Shown: positions 18,384-26,679 of the stretch, piece after piece | Layout of the letters: each line of letters begins with the position of its first letter | How positions within the stretch are numbered: the stretch's first letter is position 1 | Position numbers and translations under genes: made by a program | Assembly: GCF_037026715.1 (NCBI RefSeq) | Contig: NZ_JBANCG010000002.1 | Location: forward strand, 124,001-188,000 | Length of the DNA stretch: 64,000 nucleotides | DNA from: Breoghania sp037026715 | Lineage (GTDB): Bacteria > Pseudomonadota > Alphaproteobacteria > Rhizobiales > Stappiaceae | Direction of reading: 5' to 3' | The notes under the pieces: model-generated | Told to the model about the DNA's origin: nothing | Seen by the model: only the letters and a program-made list of their open reading frames with translations | The model's database searches: none

Positions 18384-19409
18384 TCAGAGCAGCGCGCGCA
18401 GGTCGTCGAGCCGGTCGTTGACCAGCCAGCCGTAATAGTTTTCCTCCGGCCAGCGCGCCTTGCCCTGCTGGCGGGCCCGGTTGTAGCGCATCGCGCGTTC
18501 CCAGGGCGCTCCCACGTTGTAGAGCGTCGCGGTGATGCCGGGATTGGCGGAGATATCGACCTTCGCCACGTCCTTGTAGGCCTCTATCGCATCCTGGATG
18601 ACGGCGGCCATGTAGTGGAGCGACTTGTCCGGGTCCATCGCCGCCTGATAGATCGCCAGCGCATCGGCGGGCTTGAGCTTCGGGAAGCCGCTGACCTCGT
18701 GCACGCGATCCGACATCTTGAGGATCGTCAGCGGCGTCAGCTGGCCCAGGCCAAAGCTCTGGCCGGCGAACAGCGGCTGGAAGAACGTCTGGTTGAAGGT
18801 CTGGTTGGGGTAGCTGATCCCGTCCACCATGCGGCCGCGGAAGCTGTTGTTCCACACCCGCTCGTAGCACGACCATTTCACGTTGCTGTTGCGCTGCATC
18901 CGTGCGGAATGGCACCGCTCGAACTGCTTGCGCTCCACGAAGTCCTCTACCGGCTCCTTGCCATACTGGAAGGAGATGTCGAGGCCGGCATAGGCGGCGG
19001 CCTTGATGTAGTAGCCCTGCGCGCTGTCCAGCGTGTCGTAGTTGTAGGTGTGCTCGCCGACGATGGCGCCGATCATGTGAACGGGATCTATCCGATAGAG
19101 TTTGGCGACCTTCTTGATCGAGGACAGCAGCCGCTGATCGCGCCGGAGCACGCCAAGCACCTTCTCGAACTTGCGGTCGTAGCTCGACTTGAACGCGCTC
19201 GTGCGGCGGGCCGAGGCGAAGGGGATGTCGGGCTGGGAGGCGTTGCGGTTGCCTTCGGGCACGCTCTGCAGGCCGGCGGCATGTGCGGTGGCTGGCAGCA
19301 GCGCGGACCCGGCCGCAAGCGCGACAGCAAGCGCACCAACAAGCGTTTTGGCCGCCACGGCCCGCACGAAACGCTCGCGCACCGTATGGTTCATCCCCGA
19401 ATGCCGCAT
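18384..19409 (-). CDS. DUF1402 family exported protein
   Basis: This protein of about 341 residues matches DUF1402, an uncharacterised family of alphaproteobacterial exported proteins. A signal peptide covers about residues 1-44, with a hydrophobic core (LVGALAVALAAGSALLP) and a likely Ala-x-Ala cleavage site. The mature domain contains segments such as YRIDPVHMIGAIVGEHTYNYDT, which resemble the start of lysozyme-like transglycosylase folds with a Glu in the right place, so peptidoglycan cleavage is conceivable. Two ATG starts (19409 and 19394) and a TTG (19415) are possible; the first ATG has a weak GGGA site seven bases ahead. Confidence 0.85.
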   Translation of the reverse strand: MRHSGMNHTVRERFVRAVAAKTLVGALAVALAAGSALLPATAHAAGLQSVPEGNRNASQPDIPFASARRTSAFKSSYDRKFEKVLGVLRRDQRLLSSIKKVAKLYRIDPVHMIGAIVGEHTYNYDTLDSAQGYYIKAAAYAGLDISFQYGKEPVEDFVERKQFERCHSARMQRNSNVKWSCYERVWNNSFRGRMVDGISYPNQTFNQTFFQPLFAGQSFGLGQLTPLTILKMSDRVHEVSGFPKLKPADALAIYQAAMDPDKSLHYMAAVIQDAIEAYKDVAKVDISANPGITATLYNVGAPWERAMRYNRARQQGKARWPEENYYGWLVNDRLDDLRALL

Positions 19410-19894
19410 CAGCAATTCCCGACCTCTGTCGAAAGAAATCCGATCCTCGTCGATCGGACAGACATGATCCGATCAAAACGCGCTCTGGTGAAAACGGAGC
19501 CGGCCACGCACGGCAAGGGTCCGCGCACCGCCGGCCGACGACACGCAGCATCCCGGCAAGCCTAGGCCGCCGGCCCTCACGAAAACATCCGATTCGACAC
19601 GGATTAATATCGCAAAACGCACGTCATTCGCAGGGGGCGTGCACGGAAACGGGCCACTTTCGCGCCAGACTGCGGCCAGAAGGGCACAGTGCGGTAGCCG
19701 ATGCCTGTTGTCGGTTTTCGGTATCGCAGCGAAAACCTGCCGCGCGGGTTCGAGGCTGCGGGCGGTTCTGCGCCTTGACCGGCATGTGACGCAGCGTCGG
19801 CGCTTGCGTTGCCCGTCCGCGAGGTCCTATCCTGTCAAAAAAAGACGGCTGTACAGCATGCCAATTCAGAGGACGCCTTGGGAGGGGCGACCCC
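19410..19894. other. Divergent intergenic region between DUF1402 and response regulator genes
   Basis: This 485-base gap must carry promoters for both divergent genes. Locally AT-rich stretches occur around 19590-19625 and 19835-19870. No supported gene or repeat is visible. Confidence 0.5.
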
Positions 19895-20620
19895 ATGATC
19901 ATTTTGATAGTGGATGACCATCCGCTCGTCTGTTCGGCGCTCGAAGCCACATTGACGGGCGCGATTGCCGATTGCCGGGTGATACAGGCCCATTCGGGCG
20001 CCGAGGCGGTCGCGATCGTCCGGGAGAGGGACGATATCGACCTTGTGCTGCTCGACCTGAAGCTGCCGGATGTCGACGGTTTCCAGGGGCTCAGCCAGCT
20101 TCGCGGTGCGGCTCCGCGGGTGCCGGTGCTTGTCCTGTCCGGACTGGAGGATGCGCGGCTTGCGCAGCTCGTTTCAAGCCACGGAGCCCTCGGTTTCCTC
20201 AACAAGAAGGCGAGCGCGGCCGAGATCGTCGATGCCGTCACCTCGGTGCTGGCCGGCGAGACGGTGTTCGCCGCCGTCCCCGGCGCGCGTCCCGCGCAGG
20301 CAAAGGACGCGGTCGGCGCCATCGGCACGCTGACGCCGCAGCAGTCCGTTGTGCTTCGCATGCTCGGCGAGGGGCTTCTCAACAAGCAGATCGCCTACGA
20401 GCTTTCGATCAGCGAGAGCACCGTGAAGGCGCATGTCTCGGCGATCCTGAAGAAGCTCGACGTCTCCTCCCGCATGCAGGCGGTGCTGATGGCGCAGGGC
20501 GGCGTGTTCGATCAGGCGATCGGCCCGGTGGCGGGTTCCGTGGCGGGGGCGGCGACACGGCCGTTCTCCGGCGCCTCGGCCAAGCCGGCGCCGTCGGCGG
20601 TCGGCGCCGTGGACAGATGA
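19895..20620 (+). CDS. NarL/FixJ-type response regulator
   Basis: This 241-residue regulator has an N-terminal receiver domain with acidic pair DD at residues 7-8, phospho-acceptor Asp54 in VLLDLKLPD, and Lys at about 108 (LNKKA). A LuxR-type helix-turn-helix follows (LTPQQSVVLRMLGEG through STVKAHVSAILKKL, about residues 147-195). A low-complexity Ala/Pro-rich tail of about 35 residues ends the protein. GGGAGGGG lies ahead of the ATG. Its 3' end overlaps the 3' end of the convergent hybrid kinase gene by 109 bases. It is very likely the partner of that kinase and may control the adjacent methanol locus. Confidence 0.93.
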   Translation: MIILIVDDHPLVCSALEATLTGAIADCRVIQAHSGAEAVAIVRERDDIDLVLLDLKLPDVDGFQGLSQLRGAAPRVPVLVLSGLEDARLAQLVSSHGALGFLNKKASAAEIVDAVTSVLAGETVFAAVPGARPAQAKDAVGAIGTLTPQQSVVLRMLGEGLLNKQIAYELSISESTVKAHVSAILKKLDVSSRMQAVLMAQGGVFDQAIGPVAGSVAGAATRPFSGASAKPAPSAVGAVDR

Positions 20621-22878
20621 GCGAGATAGGCGCGAAGCTGCCCGGGCTTCACCGGCTTTGAGAAATATTCGATGGATTTTTCCGCCGCCCGCCTTCGGAT
20701 TTCCTGGGAGCGGTCGGCGGTGATGAGAATGCCGGGCACCTGCCAGCCCAGATGCGCGCGCAGCAGAATGATCGCGTCGATCCCGTCGATGTCGCCGTCC
20801 AGATGCAGGTCGGCGATGATCGCGCGCGGCACCAGCCCTTCCTTGCGCGCCCGCTTGAGAAGGGCGGGGTAGGAGGGGGCGGTGACGCAGCTCATCTGCC
20901 AGGCCTTCAGCAGGCGCGCCATCGCATCGGCAACATTGGTGTCGTTTTCCAGAACGAAAAGAGGGCCTTCCTCGCCCTCATCCCCCGTGGCGACACCGGC
21001 GGCGACCGGCAGATCCGCTCCGGTGGCGGTCCCGGTCTCCGCCCGGCTCGCCGCCAGCGGCACGATCACGGCGAAACGGGAGCCGCGGCCGGGCTCCGAA
21101 TCCAGTTCGATTTCGTGCCCGACAAGCCCCGCTGCCCGCTTGACAATGGCAAGCCCGAGCCCAAGCCCGCCCGGCCGGGTCTCTCCCGTCACCGAGGCGC
21201 GGCGGAATTCCTCGAAGATCGTCTGGTGATGCTCGCGCGCGATGCCGGGCCCTGTGTCGTGGATTTCCAGCGCCACTGCCTCGCCCCGCCGTCGCACGCC
21301 GAGCAGAACCCGGCCGGAGGCGGTGTATTTCAGCGCGTTGGACAGGAAATTCTGCACGATCCGGCGCAAGAGATGCGGATCGGAACGCACGACGGCGGAG
21401 GAGGGGACGACGGTGAGCTTCAGCCGCGCCTGCCGCGCCAGCGCGCCGAATTCGGTTTCCAGCGTACGAAAGAGGTCCCCCACCACGACGTCTGCAAGCT
21501 GCGGCTCGTAGCCGCCGGCGTCCATTTTCGAGATGTCGAGGAGGGCGCTCAGAAGATCCTCGGTCGAATGGAACGCCTGGGTGACGTTGCCCAGCAACTC
21601 GCGCGCCTCGGCGCTGACGAAGCTGGCGCTGTCGAGGGCGGAGAGATAGAGCCGGGCGGCGTTCAGCGGCTGCAGCAGGTCGTGGCTGGCGGCCGCGAGA
21701 AATCGGGTCTTCGACAGGTTCGCCATTTCCGCCGCCTGCCGTGCGCGTTCCAGATCCTTCGCCGTCGCCTCGTGCCGACGGATCTCGTCGTGCAGCGCGG
21801 TGTTGAGCTGGGTCAGCGCGCGGGTGCGCTCCTCCACCCGCTGCTCCAGTTCCTCCTTGGAGCGCTCCAGCAGCTTCGCGGCCTCGTTCTGTGCGGTCAC
21901 GTCCGTCAGCGTGATGACGAAGCCGTCGTCCGGCATCGAGCGGAAATTGGCGGCCACCACCCGTCCGCCGCGATAGGAAATCTCCAGCCGCAGCGGATAG
22001 CGCTGCTCGACGCTGGTCACCCAGGCGCGCGCCTCGTCTTTGCGCGCCCTGGGCACGTGTGCGCCGTGGGTCCACACGAGCCGCAGCAGCTCGCGCACCT
22101 CCATGCCGGGATGCATGTCCACGTAAGGCAGGTTCAGCAGCATCGCGGCCTGCGAGTTCCAGGTGACGAGCCTGAGATCGGCATCGAACACCACCACCCC
22201 TTGCGCGATGGAGGCGACGGTGGCGACCAGCAGGTCCGGCTGCTTGGACATGTCGGTCAGCCGCCGGGCTTCCTGCAGGCGCTTGAAGTGGGTGATCTCG
22301 GAGACGACGACGACACGCCCGCCTTCCTCCGTGTCGCGTTCGCTGATCTGGATCCAGCGTCCGTCGGACAGCAGCTGCTGGAACTGGCAGTGCTTGCGCC
22401 GGTGGCGCTCGACGCGCGCGGCCAGCCAGGCCCGCGGATCGGTGACGGCCTCCACGATCGCGCCCGTTTCGGCCGCGCGGCGAACGATCTCGTTGAAATG
22501 GGTGCCCGGGATCAGAATGTCGGAAAGGGCGGGGAAGAAGTCGCGATAGCGGCGGTTGCACAGCACGATGCGGTCGTCGGTGTCATACAGGATGAAGCCT
22601 TCGCCGATGGAATCGATGGCTTGCTGCAACTGCCGGCGCGCGATCTTGGCCTCGTTCATGGCGCGCGCCACGCGCTGGATGCGTTTCTCGACGTTGGTCT
22701 CCAGCTCCGCCACCGACTGGAACAGCTTGAAGGCGTTGCCGGTGAAATCGTGGCTGCGGTCCACCTGGCGGATCAGCGCATCGCGGATCGTCCTGAGCTT
22801 GGCGTTCTCCGCCTCCAGCGCGCGCATGCGGTCCTGAAGCTGGCGACGGGACAGGGCAGGGGCATCGCTTTCGCTCAT
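20512..22878 (-). CDS. Hybrid sensor histidine kinase with two PAS-like domains and a receiver (NahK/ErcS'-like)
   Basis: This 788-residue protein lacks transmembrane segments and so is a cytoplasmic sensor. Residues 1-85 form a coiled coil. Two PAS-like domains follow at about 85-200 and 212-328, then a second coiled coil at about 330-390. The phospho-acceptor is His399 in the HDLLQPL box, and the ATPase domain shows NFLSNALKYT (N-box), DTGPG and GLGLGL. A receiver domain at about 638-750 has Asp690 as acceptor. The tail is Ala/Pro-rich. The start overlaps the FIST gene stop by four bases (ATGA), so sensor and kinase are made together. The layout resembles NahK/ErcS' of Pseudomonas. Confidence 0.93.
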   Translation of the reverse strand: MSESDAPALSRRQLQDRMRALEAENAKLRTIRDALIRQVDRSHDFTGNAFKLFQSVAELETNVEKRIQRVARAMNEAKIARRQLQQAIDSIGEGFILYDTDDRIVLCNRRYRDFFPALSDILIPGTHFNEIVRRAAETGAIVEAVTDPRAWLAARVERHRRKHCQFQQLLSDGRWIQISERDTEEGGRVVVVSEITHFKRLQEARRLTDMSKQPDLLVATVASIAQGVVVFDADLRLVTWNSQAAMLLNLPYVDMHPGMEVRELLRLVWTHGAHVPRARKDEARAWVTSVEQRYPLRLEISYRGGRVVAANFRSMPDDGFVITLTDVTAQNEAAKLLERSKEELEQRVEERTRALTQLNTALHDEIRRHEATAKDLERARQAAEMANLSKTRFLAAASHDLLQPLNAARLYLSALDSASFVSAEARELLGNVTQAFHSTEDLLSALLDISKMDAGGYEPQLADVVVGDLFRTLETEFGALARQARLKLTVVPSSAVVRSDPHLLRRIVQNFLSNALKYTASGRVLLGVRRRGEAVALEIHDTGPGIAREHHQTIFEEFRRASVTGETRPGGLGLGLAIVKRAAGLVGHEIELDSEPGRGSRFAVIVPLAASRAETGTATGADLPVAAGVATGDEGEEGPLFVLENDTNVADAMARLLKAWQMSCVTAPSYPALLKRARKEGLVPRAIIADLHLDGDIDGIDAIILLRAHLGWQVPGILITADRSQEIRRRAAEKSIEYFSKPVKPGQLRAYLAHLSTAPTADGAGLAEAPENGRVAAPATEPATGPIA

Positions 22879-24053
22879 GGGTGCGCCCCGCCGATGGCGA
22901 GCCCTGTCAGTGTCTGGCTCAGATGCAGGAAGCGGTATTGCTCGCCATAGGTGTTGAAGCCGATCATGCGGAACCGGTCGAAGATCTCGACGAGATCGCC
23001 GGTAATGCCGAGCCGCTCCGCCTCCAGCCGGCGCAGGATGCAGTCGAAGCACAGCGCCACCTCCATGCCGCCGATGCGTCGGGAAACCCGGCTCATGTGC
23101 TCCGACAGGTTGTCGCGCATGTCCTCCGGGTGGGCGAGGGTGAGCACGATGCCCTCGTCGATGGCGCAGAAGAAATGCAGCGCGCCGTCGGCGGTGGCCT
23201 TCTGGATCGCGCGCACGTGATACTCGCCGCCGACGCGCACCAGCAGCGGATTTGCGGCGAAGATCTCCGGCGTCAGCGCGCCGACATCGGCACCGATGAG
23301 GCGGGCGTACTCGTCGGCCGCCGGCTCCGCATTGATCGAGAAGACGATCCGGCGTTCGGGATCGGCACTGGTGACCACGACGCGGTCCTCGGTCGGGCGG
23401 AAGTGCTCCAGCTTGAACACCTCCACCGGCCGCGACGAGGCGCCCAGCACCACCAGTGCGGAATCCTCCAGCACCCGTCCGTTCAGAAAGATCTGCGTGG
23501 TGTCGAAGTTCAGGTTGTCGCCGGCCGAGGCGCCGAAGATGGGCACCTCGTCGAGCGCGGCATAGGTGGAGGCGGCGATTTCCTCCTCGCGGCGCGACAG
23601 GCCGTCGACGAGCAGCATGGCGAAGAAGTTCTGACGGTCCGGGTCGAGATTGCGCAGGAGCTGGAAATAGGATGCCTCGATCGCCTCGCCGGCGGCGGCC
23701 ATCGAGAAGTTGGAGAGCTTCTGCAAGAGGCAGATCTCGAAGGAAAAGGCCGAGCGGTCGAAAGCGACGGCGACCGCGCCGTCCCCCTCGTAATAGGACG
23801 AGGTCAGACTTCCCGCCGTGGTGCAGCCGACGAGTTGGGCTTGTGGGTAGGCGGCGGCAAGCGGGGCGACGACGTCCTCGTAAGGCAGATTGGAGGAGAC
23901 GAAGAGCGCGATCAGCGCCGGATCGCACGCGCCCAACCCCTGCTTCAGGTCCTCCAGCATGCGGGCCGGGTTGCGCGATTTCGACCAGGCCCGGCAGACG
24001 ACGGGCGCTCGTGTCTCGCGCGTGATGTCGGCCTCGGCAATGGACATGGCCAC
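22875..24053 (-). CDS. FIST-domain sensor protein (NosP-like)
   Basis: This 392-residue cytoplasmic protein has a FIST N domain (about residues 35-230, with LVGCTTAGSL near 75) and a FIST C domain (about 230-370, with CFDCILRR near 340). In several proteobacteria FIST proteins encoded beside NahK-type kinases are NosP, which bind haem, sense nitric oxide and alter kinase activity. The gene overlaps the kinase start by four bases. The start is taken as GTG with GGAG six bases ahead; an ATG two codons later is also possible. Whether it binds haem or another ligand cannot be seen. Confidence 0.88.
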   Translation of the reverse strand: MAMSIAEADITRETRAPVVCRAWSKSRNPARMLEDLKQGLGACDPALIALFVSSNLPYEDVVAPLAAAYPQAQLVGCTTAGSLTSSYYEGDGAVAVAFDRSAFSFEICLLQKLSNFSMAAAGEAIEASYFQLLRNLDPDRQNFFAMLLVDGLSRREEEIAASTYAALDEVPIFGASAGDNLNFDTTQIFLNGRVLEDSALVVLGASSRPVEVFKLEHFRPTEDRVVVTSADPERRIVFSINAEPAADEYARLIGADVGALTPEIFAANPLLVRVGGEYHVRAIQKATADGALHFFCAIDEGIVLTLAHPEDMRDNLSEHMSRVSRRIGGMEVALCFDCILRRLEAERLGITGDLVEIFDRFRMIGFNTYGEQYRFLHLSQTLTGLAIGGAHP

Positions 24054-24239
24054 GTTCGCTCCCCGGGGCGCCGCTCAAGGGGGGCGCCCTTTGCGGCTCG
24101 TTGTCGGCATCGATCGGCGATGGCGATCGTGACGCAAAGTCTAGCGCGCGAAAAAGGGCTTGGCTGCAATACTGTAGTGCTACGGGGGAGGCTGAGACGG
24201 GGCGCGTATGGCGGGACGGGGCCGGTTCCCCGGCGCGTC

Positions 24240-24632
24240 CTACTCCTCCGCGCGGTCCGTGCCTTCGCGGTCGCGCTCGTAGCGTTTTGCAAGCGGAAAG
24301 GGCGGCAACCAGCTCTCGCGCCGGATGGTCCACAGTTCATAGGTCGGCTGGAAAAGATCCGGGCTGTCGAGGGCACCCAGATGGACCTCGATCTCGTCGC
24401 CCGATCGCGAAAAGACGGACGAGCCGCAACGCGGGCAGAAGAACCTGCCGGCAAAGTCGCGGGTCTCGCCCTCGACCGTGACCGCGGTCTCGGGAAACAC
24501 GGCGGAGGCGTGAAAGAGGGCGCCGTGGTGCTTTCGGCAGTCGAGGCAATGGCACAGGCCGACCCTGAACGGGCGCCCCGTCGCCGTGATCCGGACATCC
24601 CCGCAAAAGCATCCGCCGGTGACGCGGTCCAT
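24240..24632 (-). CDS. GFA family (glutathione-dependent formaldehyde-activating enzyme-like) protein
   Basis: This 130-residue protein carries the zinc-binding cysteine pattern of the GFA/CENP-V family: GGCFCGDVR near the N-terminus, CHCLDCRK near residue 30, and FCPRCGSS near residue 68. Founding member Gfa was proposed to speed formation of S-hydroxymethylglutathione, but many relatives have no shown role. The neighbouring formaldehyde-oxidation genes make a glutathione-linked function plausible here. AGGAG lies seven bases before the chosen ATG. Confidence 0.85.
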   Translation of the reverse strand: MDRVTGGCFCGDVRITATGRPFRVGLCHCLDCRKHHGALFHASAVFPETAVTVEGETRDFAGRFFCPRCGSSVFSRSGDEIEVHLGALDSPDLFQPTYELWTIRRESWLPPFPLAKRYERDREGTDRAEE

Positions 24633-24973
24633 GGCTCGTCTCCTATCGATGGGCGATGTTCGCCGGCGAACATCCGTGGCCAAGTCGGACGTTTCGGCCA
24701 TGCCGGGATAGGATATCGCGAAAGGCGTCATGTCAAATCGGGGCGTTTCTTCAGGCCTGGCCCGGAAATGGCAGTTGGTTCTTCGCCGCGAATTCTACGC
24801 CCTTTCATACCCCTCCATCGTCATCACCCGGAGAAGTCCGGGTGATCCAGCGCGTGCCCCAAATGCTGCGGCTGGCAGTGGATTGCCCGGACTTCGCCGG
24901 GCAATGACGGCGGAGGGGCATGAGCGAGAAAGGTTGAAAGCGCACAACCCGTCGCCATTTCCGGCCAGACACG
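24633..24973. other. Intergenic gap with a dispersed palindromic repeat
   Basis: This 341-base gap, upstream of the GFA gene and downstream of the periplasmic protein gene at 24974-25357, holds repeat copy 1 at 24811-24915. No gene is supported. Confidence 0.6.
24811..24915. repeat. Bipartite palindromic intergenic repeat, copy 1
   Basis: Two hairpins lie about 40 bases apart: TCATCACCCGG..AGTCCGGGTGAT and GGATTGCCCGGACTTCGCCGGGCAATGACG. The outer ends (near GTCAT and ATGAC) are also mutually inverted, so the whole element can fold as one structure. Copies recur at 27206-27306 and 54631-54735. Confidence 0.85.
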
Positions 24974-25357
24974 TCAGAAAAAACACCTGACCTCCGCCTC
25001 CACCTGCGCGCGGCGCAGGCGGTCGACCATCAGCTTCGTTGCCGGCGTTTCGCGGAAGAGCGCCATCTTCTCGCCGCCGCCGCTCACCTGCCGCATGCGC
25101 AGCACCGTTTCGGCCTGCGTGTAGTCGTCATAGGAGAGAAGCGAGGCGACGACGTCGATGGAGCAGGCGCACTGGCGCAGCGCGTCCGGCGTCTCGCCGT
25201 TGGCGGCCATGCAGCCCATCACGTAATCGGCGACCGCCACGGTCGGATAGTCGTTCGCAGCCGCCGGCCCCGCCGCGCCCGTGACAAGGATAAATGCCGC
25301 AAGGGCGGACGCCGCAAGGGCGCCGGTCCCGGATCCGTTCTCTTGCGCCTGCCTCAT
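24974..25357 (-). CDS. Small periplasmic protein of the PQQ alcohol oxidation locus
   Basis: This 127-residue protein has a signal peptide (about residues 1-35, cleaved near AAA-ND). The mature part has the conserved-looking segments VADYVMGCMAANG, a Cys-rich CACSIDVVA, and a C-terminal RRAQVEAEVRCFF, giving four cysteines that could form two disulfides. Proteins of this pattern occur, to my knowledge, in quinoprotein-dehydrogenase clusters with no assigned function. Its start overlaps the preceding gene's stop by four bases, so it is the last member of a coupled group. Confidence 0.75.
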   Translation of the reverse strand: MRQAQENGSGTGALAASALAAFILVTGAAGPAAANDYPTVAVADYVMGCMAANGETPDALRQCACSIDVVASLLSYDDYTQAETVLRMRQVSGGGEKMALFRETPATKLMVDRLRRAQVEAEVRCFF

Positions 25358-26079
25358 GGCCTGACCTCCCTGAAACGATAGCTTTCGTGCAGCATCGGGC
25401 CTTCGCCGGGGGCGCCGGGTGCGCCGGGTGCTGCCGCCGTCTCGGTTTCCAGGGCCACCAGCCCGCCCGGCACGGCGTCGCTCACCGTGATCGTGTAGGT
25501 CTTGGCGGCAAGTCCCCGCATCTGGTCCTTGTGGCTGTCGTCGGCAAACGGTGTGAAGCTGACCCGCCGCGCCGCCACCGGCTTTCCACCGATCTCCAGC
25601 GACACCGCCTCCTCGGCGTAGTTCCCCGGCACCGACATGGCGTGGCGGATGACATTGCGGAAATAGTGGCCCGATCCGCCGGTTCCGCGGCTCATCTGGT
25701 TGACGTCGCGCTGGAAAAAGATCAGCAGCAGCGGATTGAACGTGCTGGCGACGATCGGCCCGACCTGCTTGGCCGCACCCTTGGCAAAGAGCGTCGCCTC
25801 CACGTCGTAGGCGTGCTTGGCGTCCGCCTGCGCATGTGTGAAATCGAGCACGATCTCGTCGGTGAAGGGTTCCTCCATCATCCGGCCTTCCAGCCGGTAG
25901 TCGTAGACGAGCGTCGCGTCGGTCCCGAGCGTCTCAAGGTGATTGAAGCCGTAGATCTCGGCCGAGGCCGTGTTCGGCGTCAGTCCGTCGAGCCCTGCCG
26001 CAATCGCCGCCGGCGGGGGGAGGGAGACCGCGGCTAGTGCGGTCAGGATGAGGGCCAGGAAAAGAGGGCGCAGCCGCAT
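25354..26079 (-). CDS. Exported hypothetical protein of the PQQ alcohol oxidation locus
   Basis: This 241-residue protein starts at ATG (MRLRPLFLALILTALAAV) with a signal peptide of about 28 residues. The mature part is largely beta-rich, with segments such as YDYRLEGRMMEEPFTDEIVLDF and MRGLAAKTYTITVSDAVPGGLVALE, and a short Ala-Pro-Gly tract near the C-terminus. The overall look is of a periplasmic beta-sandwich or lipocalin-like protein, but no family was recognised. It is coupled to the gene downstream by a four-base overlap and lies two bases after the gene upstream. Confidence 0.75.
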   Translation of the reverse strand: MRLRPLFLALILTALAAVSLPPPAAIAAGLDGLTPNTASAEIYGFNHLETLGTDATLVYDYRLEGRMMEEPFTDEIVLDFTHAQADAKHAYDVEATLFAKGAAKQVGPIVASTFNPLLLIFFQRDVNQMSRGTGGSGHYFRNVIRHAMSVPGNYAEEAVSLEIGGKPVAARRVSFTPFADDSHKDQMRGLAAKTYTITVSDAVPGGLVALETETAAAPGAPGAPGEGPMLHESYRFREVRP

Positions 26080-26081
26080 GG

Positions 26082-26675
26082 TCAATCGTCCAGATGCGCG
26101 CCGATGATCCGGCCGAGTGCGAAGGCGCGCTGCTCCAGTAACACCGGCTGCTCGCACAGGTATTTCTGCGATTTCTCGCGATCTTCGTAGATGCGCAGAT
26201 CCCAGGCGAGCGTTTCGTCTAAGTCTGCGCGCTTTTCGTCGGAAAGCGTATCCGACTTGAGTGCCACGCGGGCCTCGCGCACGCGGGCGGCAAGGGCGGC
26301 CTGCTTGCGGGCGAAGCGCTTGATGCCGGCAATCAGCGAGGCGCGGTCGGAATTGATGACCTGCAATGCCCGGCCGAAAAGGGCCGTCAGCCGCGCCTTG
26401 TGCCCGGCATCGAGGCTGCGTGCGAAGGCATCCACGCGCTCTCCCGCCGTCTCCATCGAGGTGCGCCGGGCCGCGATCTCGGCACCGAGCCGCGCGACTT
26501 CGCCGTCGTCCGCCCACATCGAACGCTCAGGAAGGGGCCCCGTCCACACCTGTGCGGGCGAGATCTGCGGCACGAGCCGCTGCACGCAGGGCCAGTCGGC
26601 ATCGTCTCCGGCCAGCGCAGGGCCGGCCGGAGCGATGCACACGATCAACAGGAAACCTACCAGGGGATGGCGCAT
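26082..26675 (-). CDS. Exported helical hypothetical protein of the PQQ alcohol oxidation locus
   Basis: This 197-residue protein has a signal peptide of about 22 residues (MRHPLVGFLLIVCIAPAGPALA). The mature region begins with a single Cys in WPCVQRLVPQISPAQVWTGP, followed by a long, charged, mainly helical segment (about 60-180) with heptad-like spacing suggestive of a helical bundle or coiled coil. A second Cys lies near residue 174. No family or catalytic motif was recognised. Spacing to its neighbours is two to four bases, so it belongs to the same operon. Confidence 0.75.
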   Translation of the reverse strand: MRHPLVGFLLIVCIAPAGPALAGDDADWPCVQRLVPQISPAQVWTGPLPERSMWADDGEVARLGAEIAARRTSMETAGERVDAFARSLDAGHKARLTALFGRALQVINSDRASLIAGIKRFARKQAALAARVREARVALKSDTLSDEKRADLDETLAWDLRIYEDREKSQKYLCEQPVLLEQRAFALGRIIGAHLDD

Positions 26676-26679
26676 CGGT

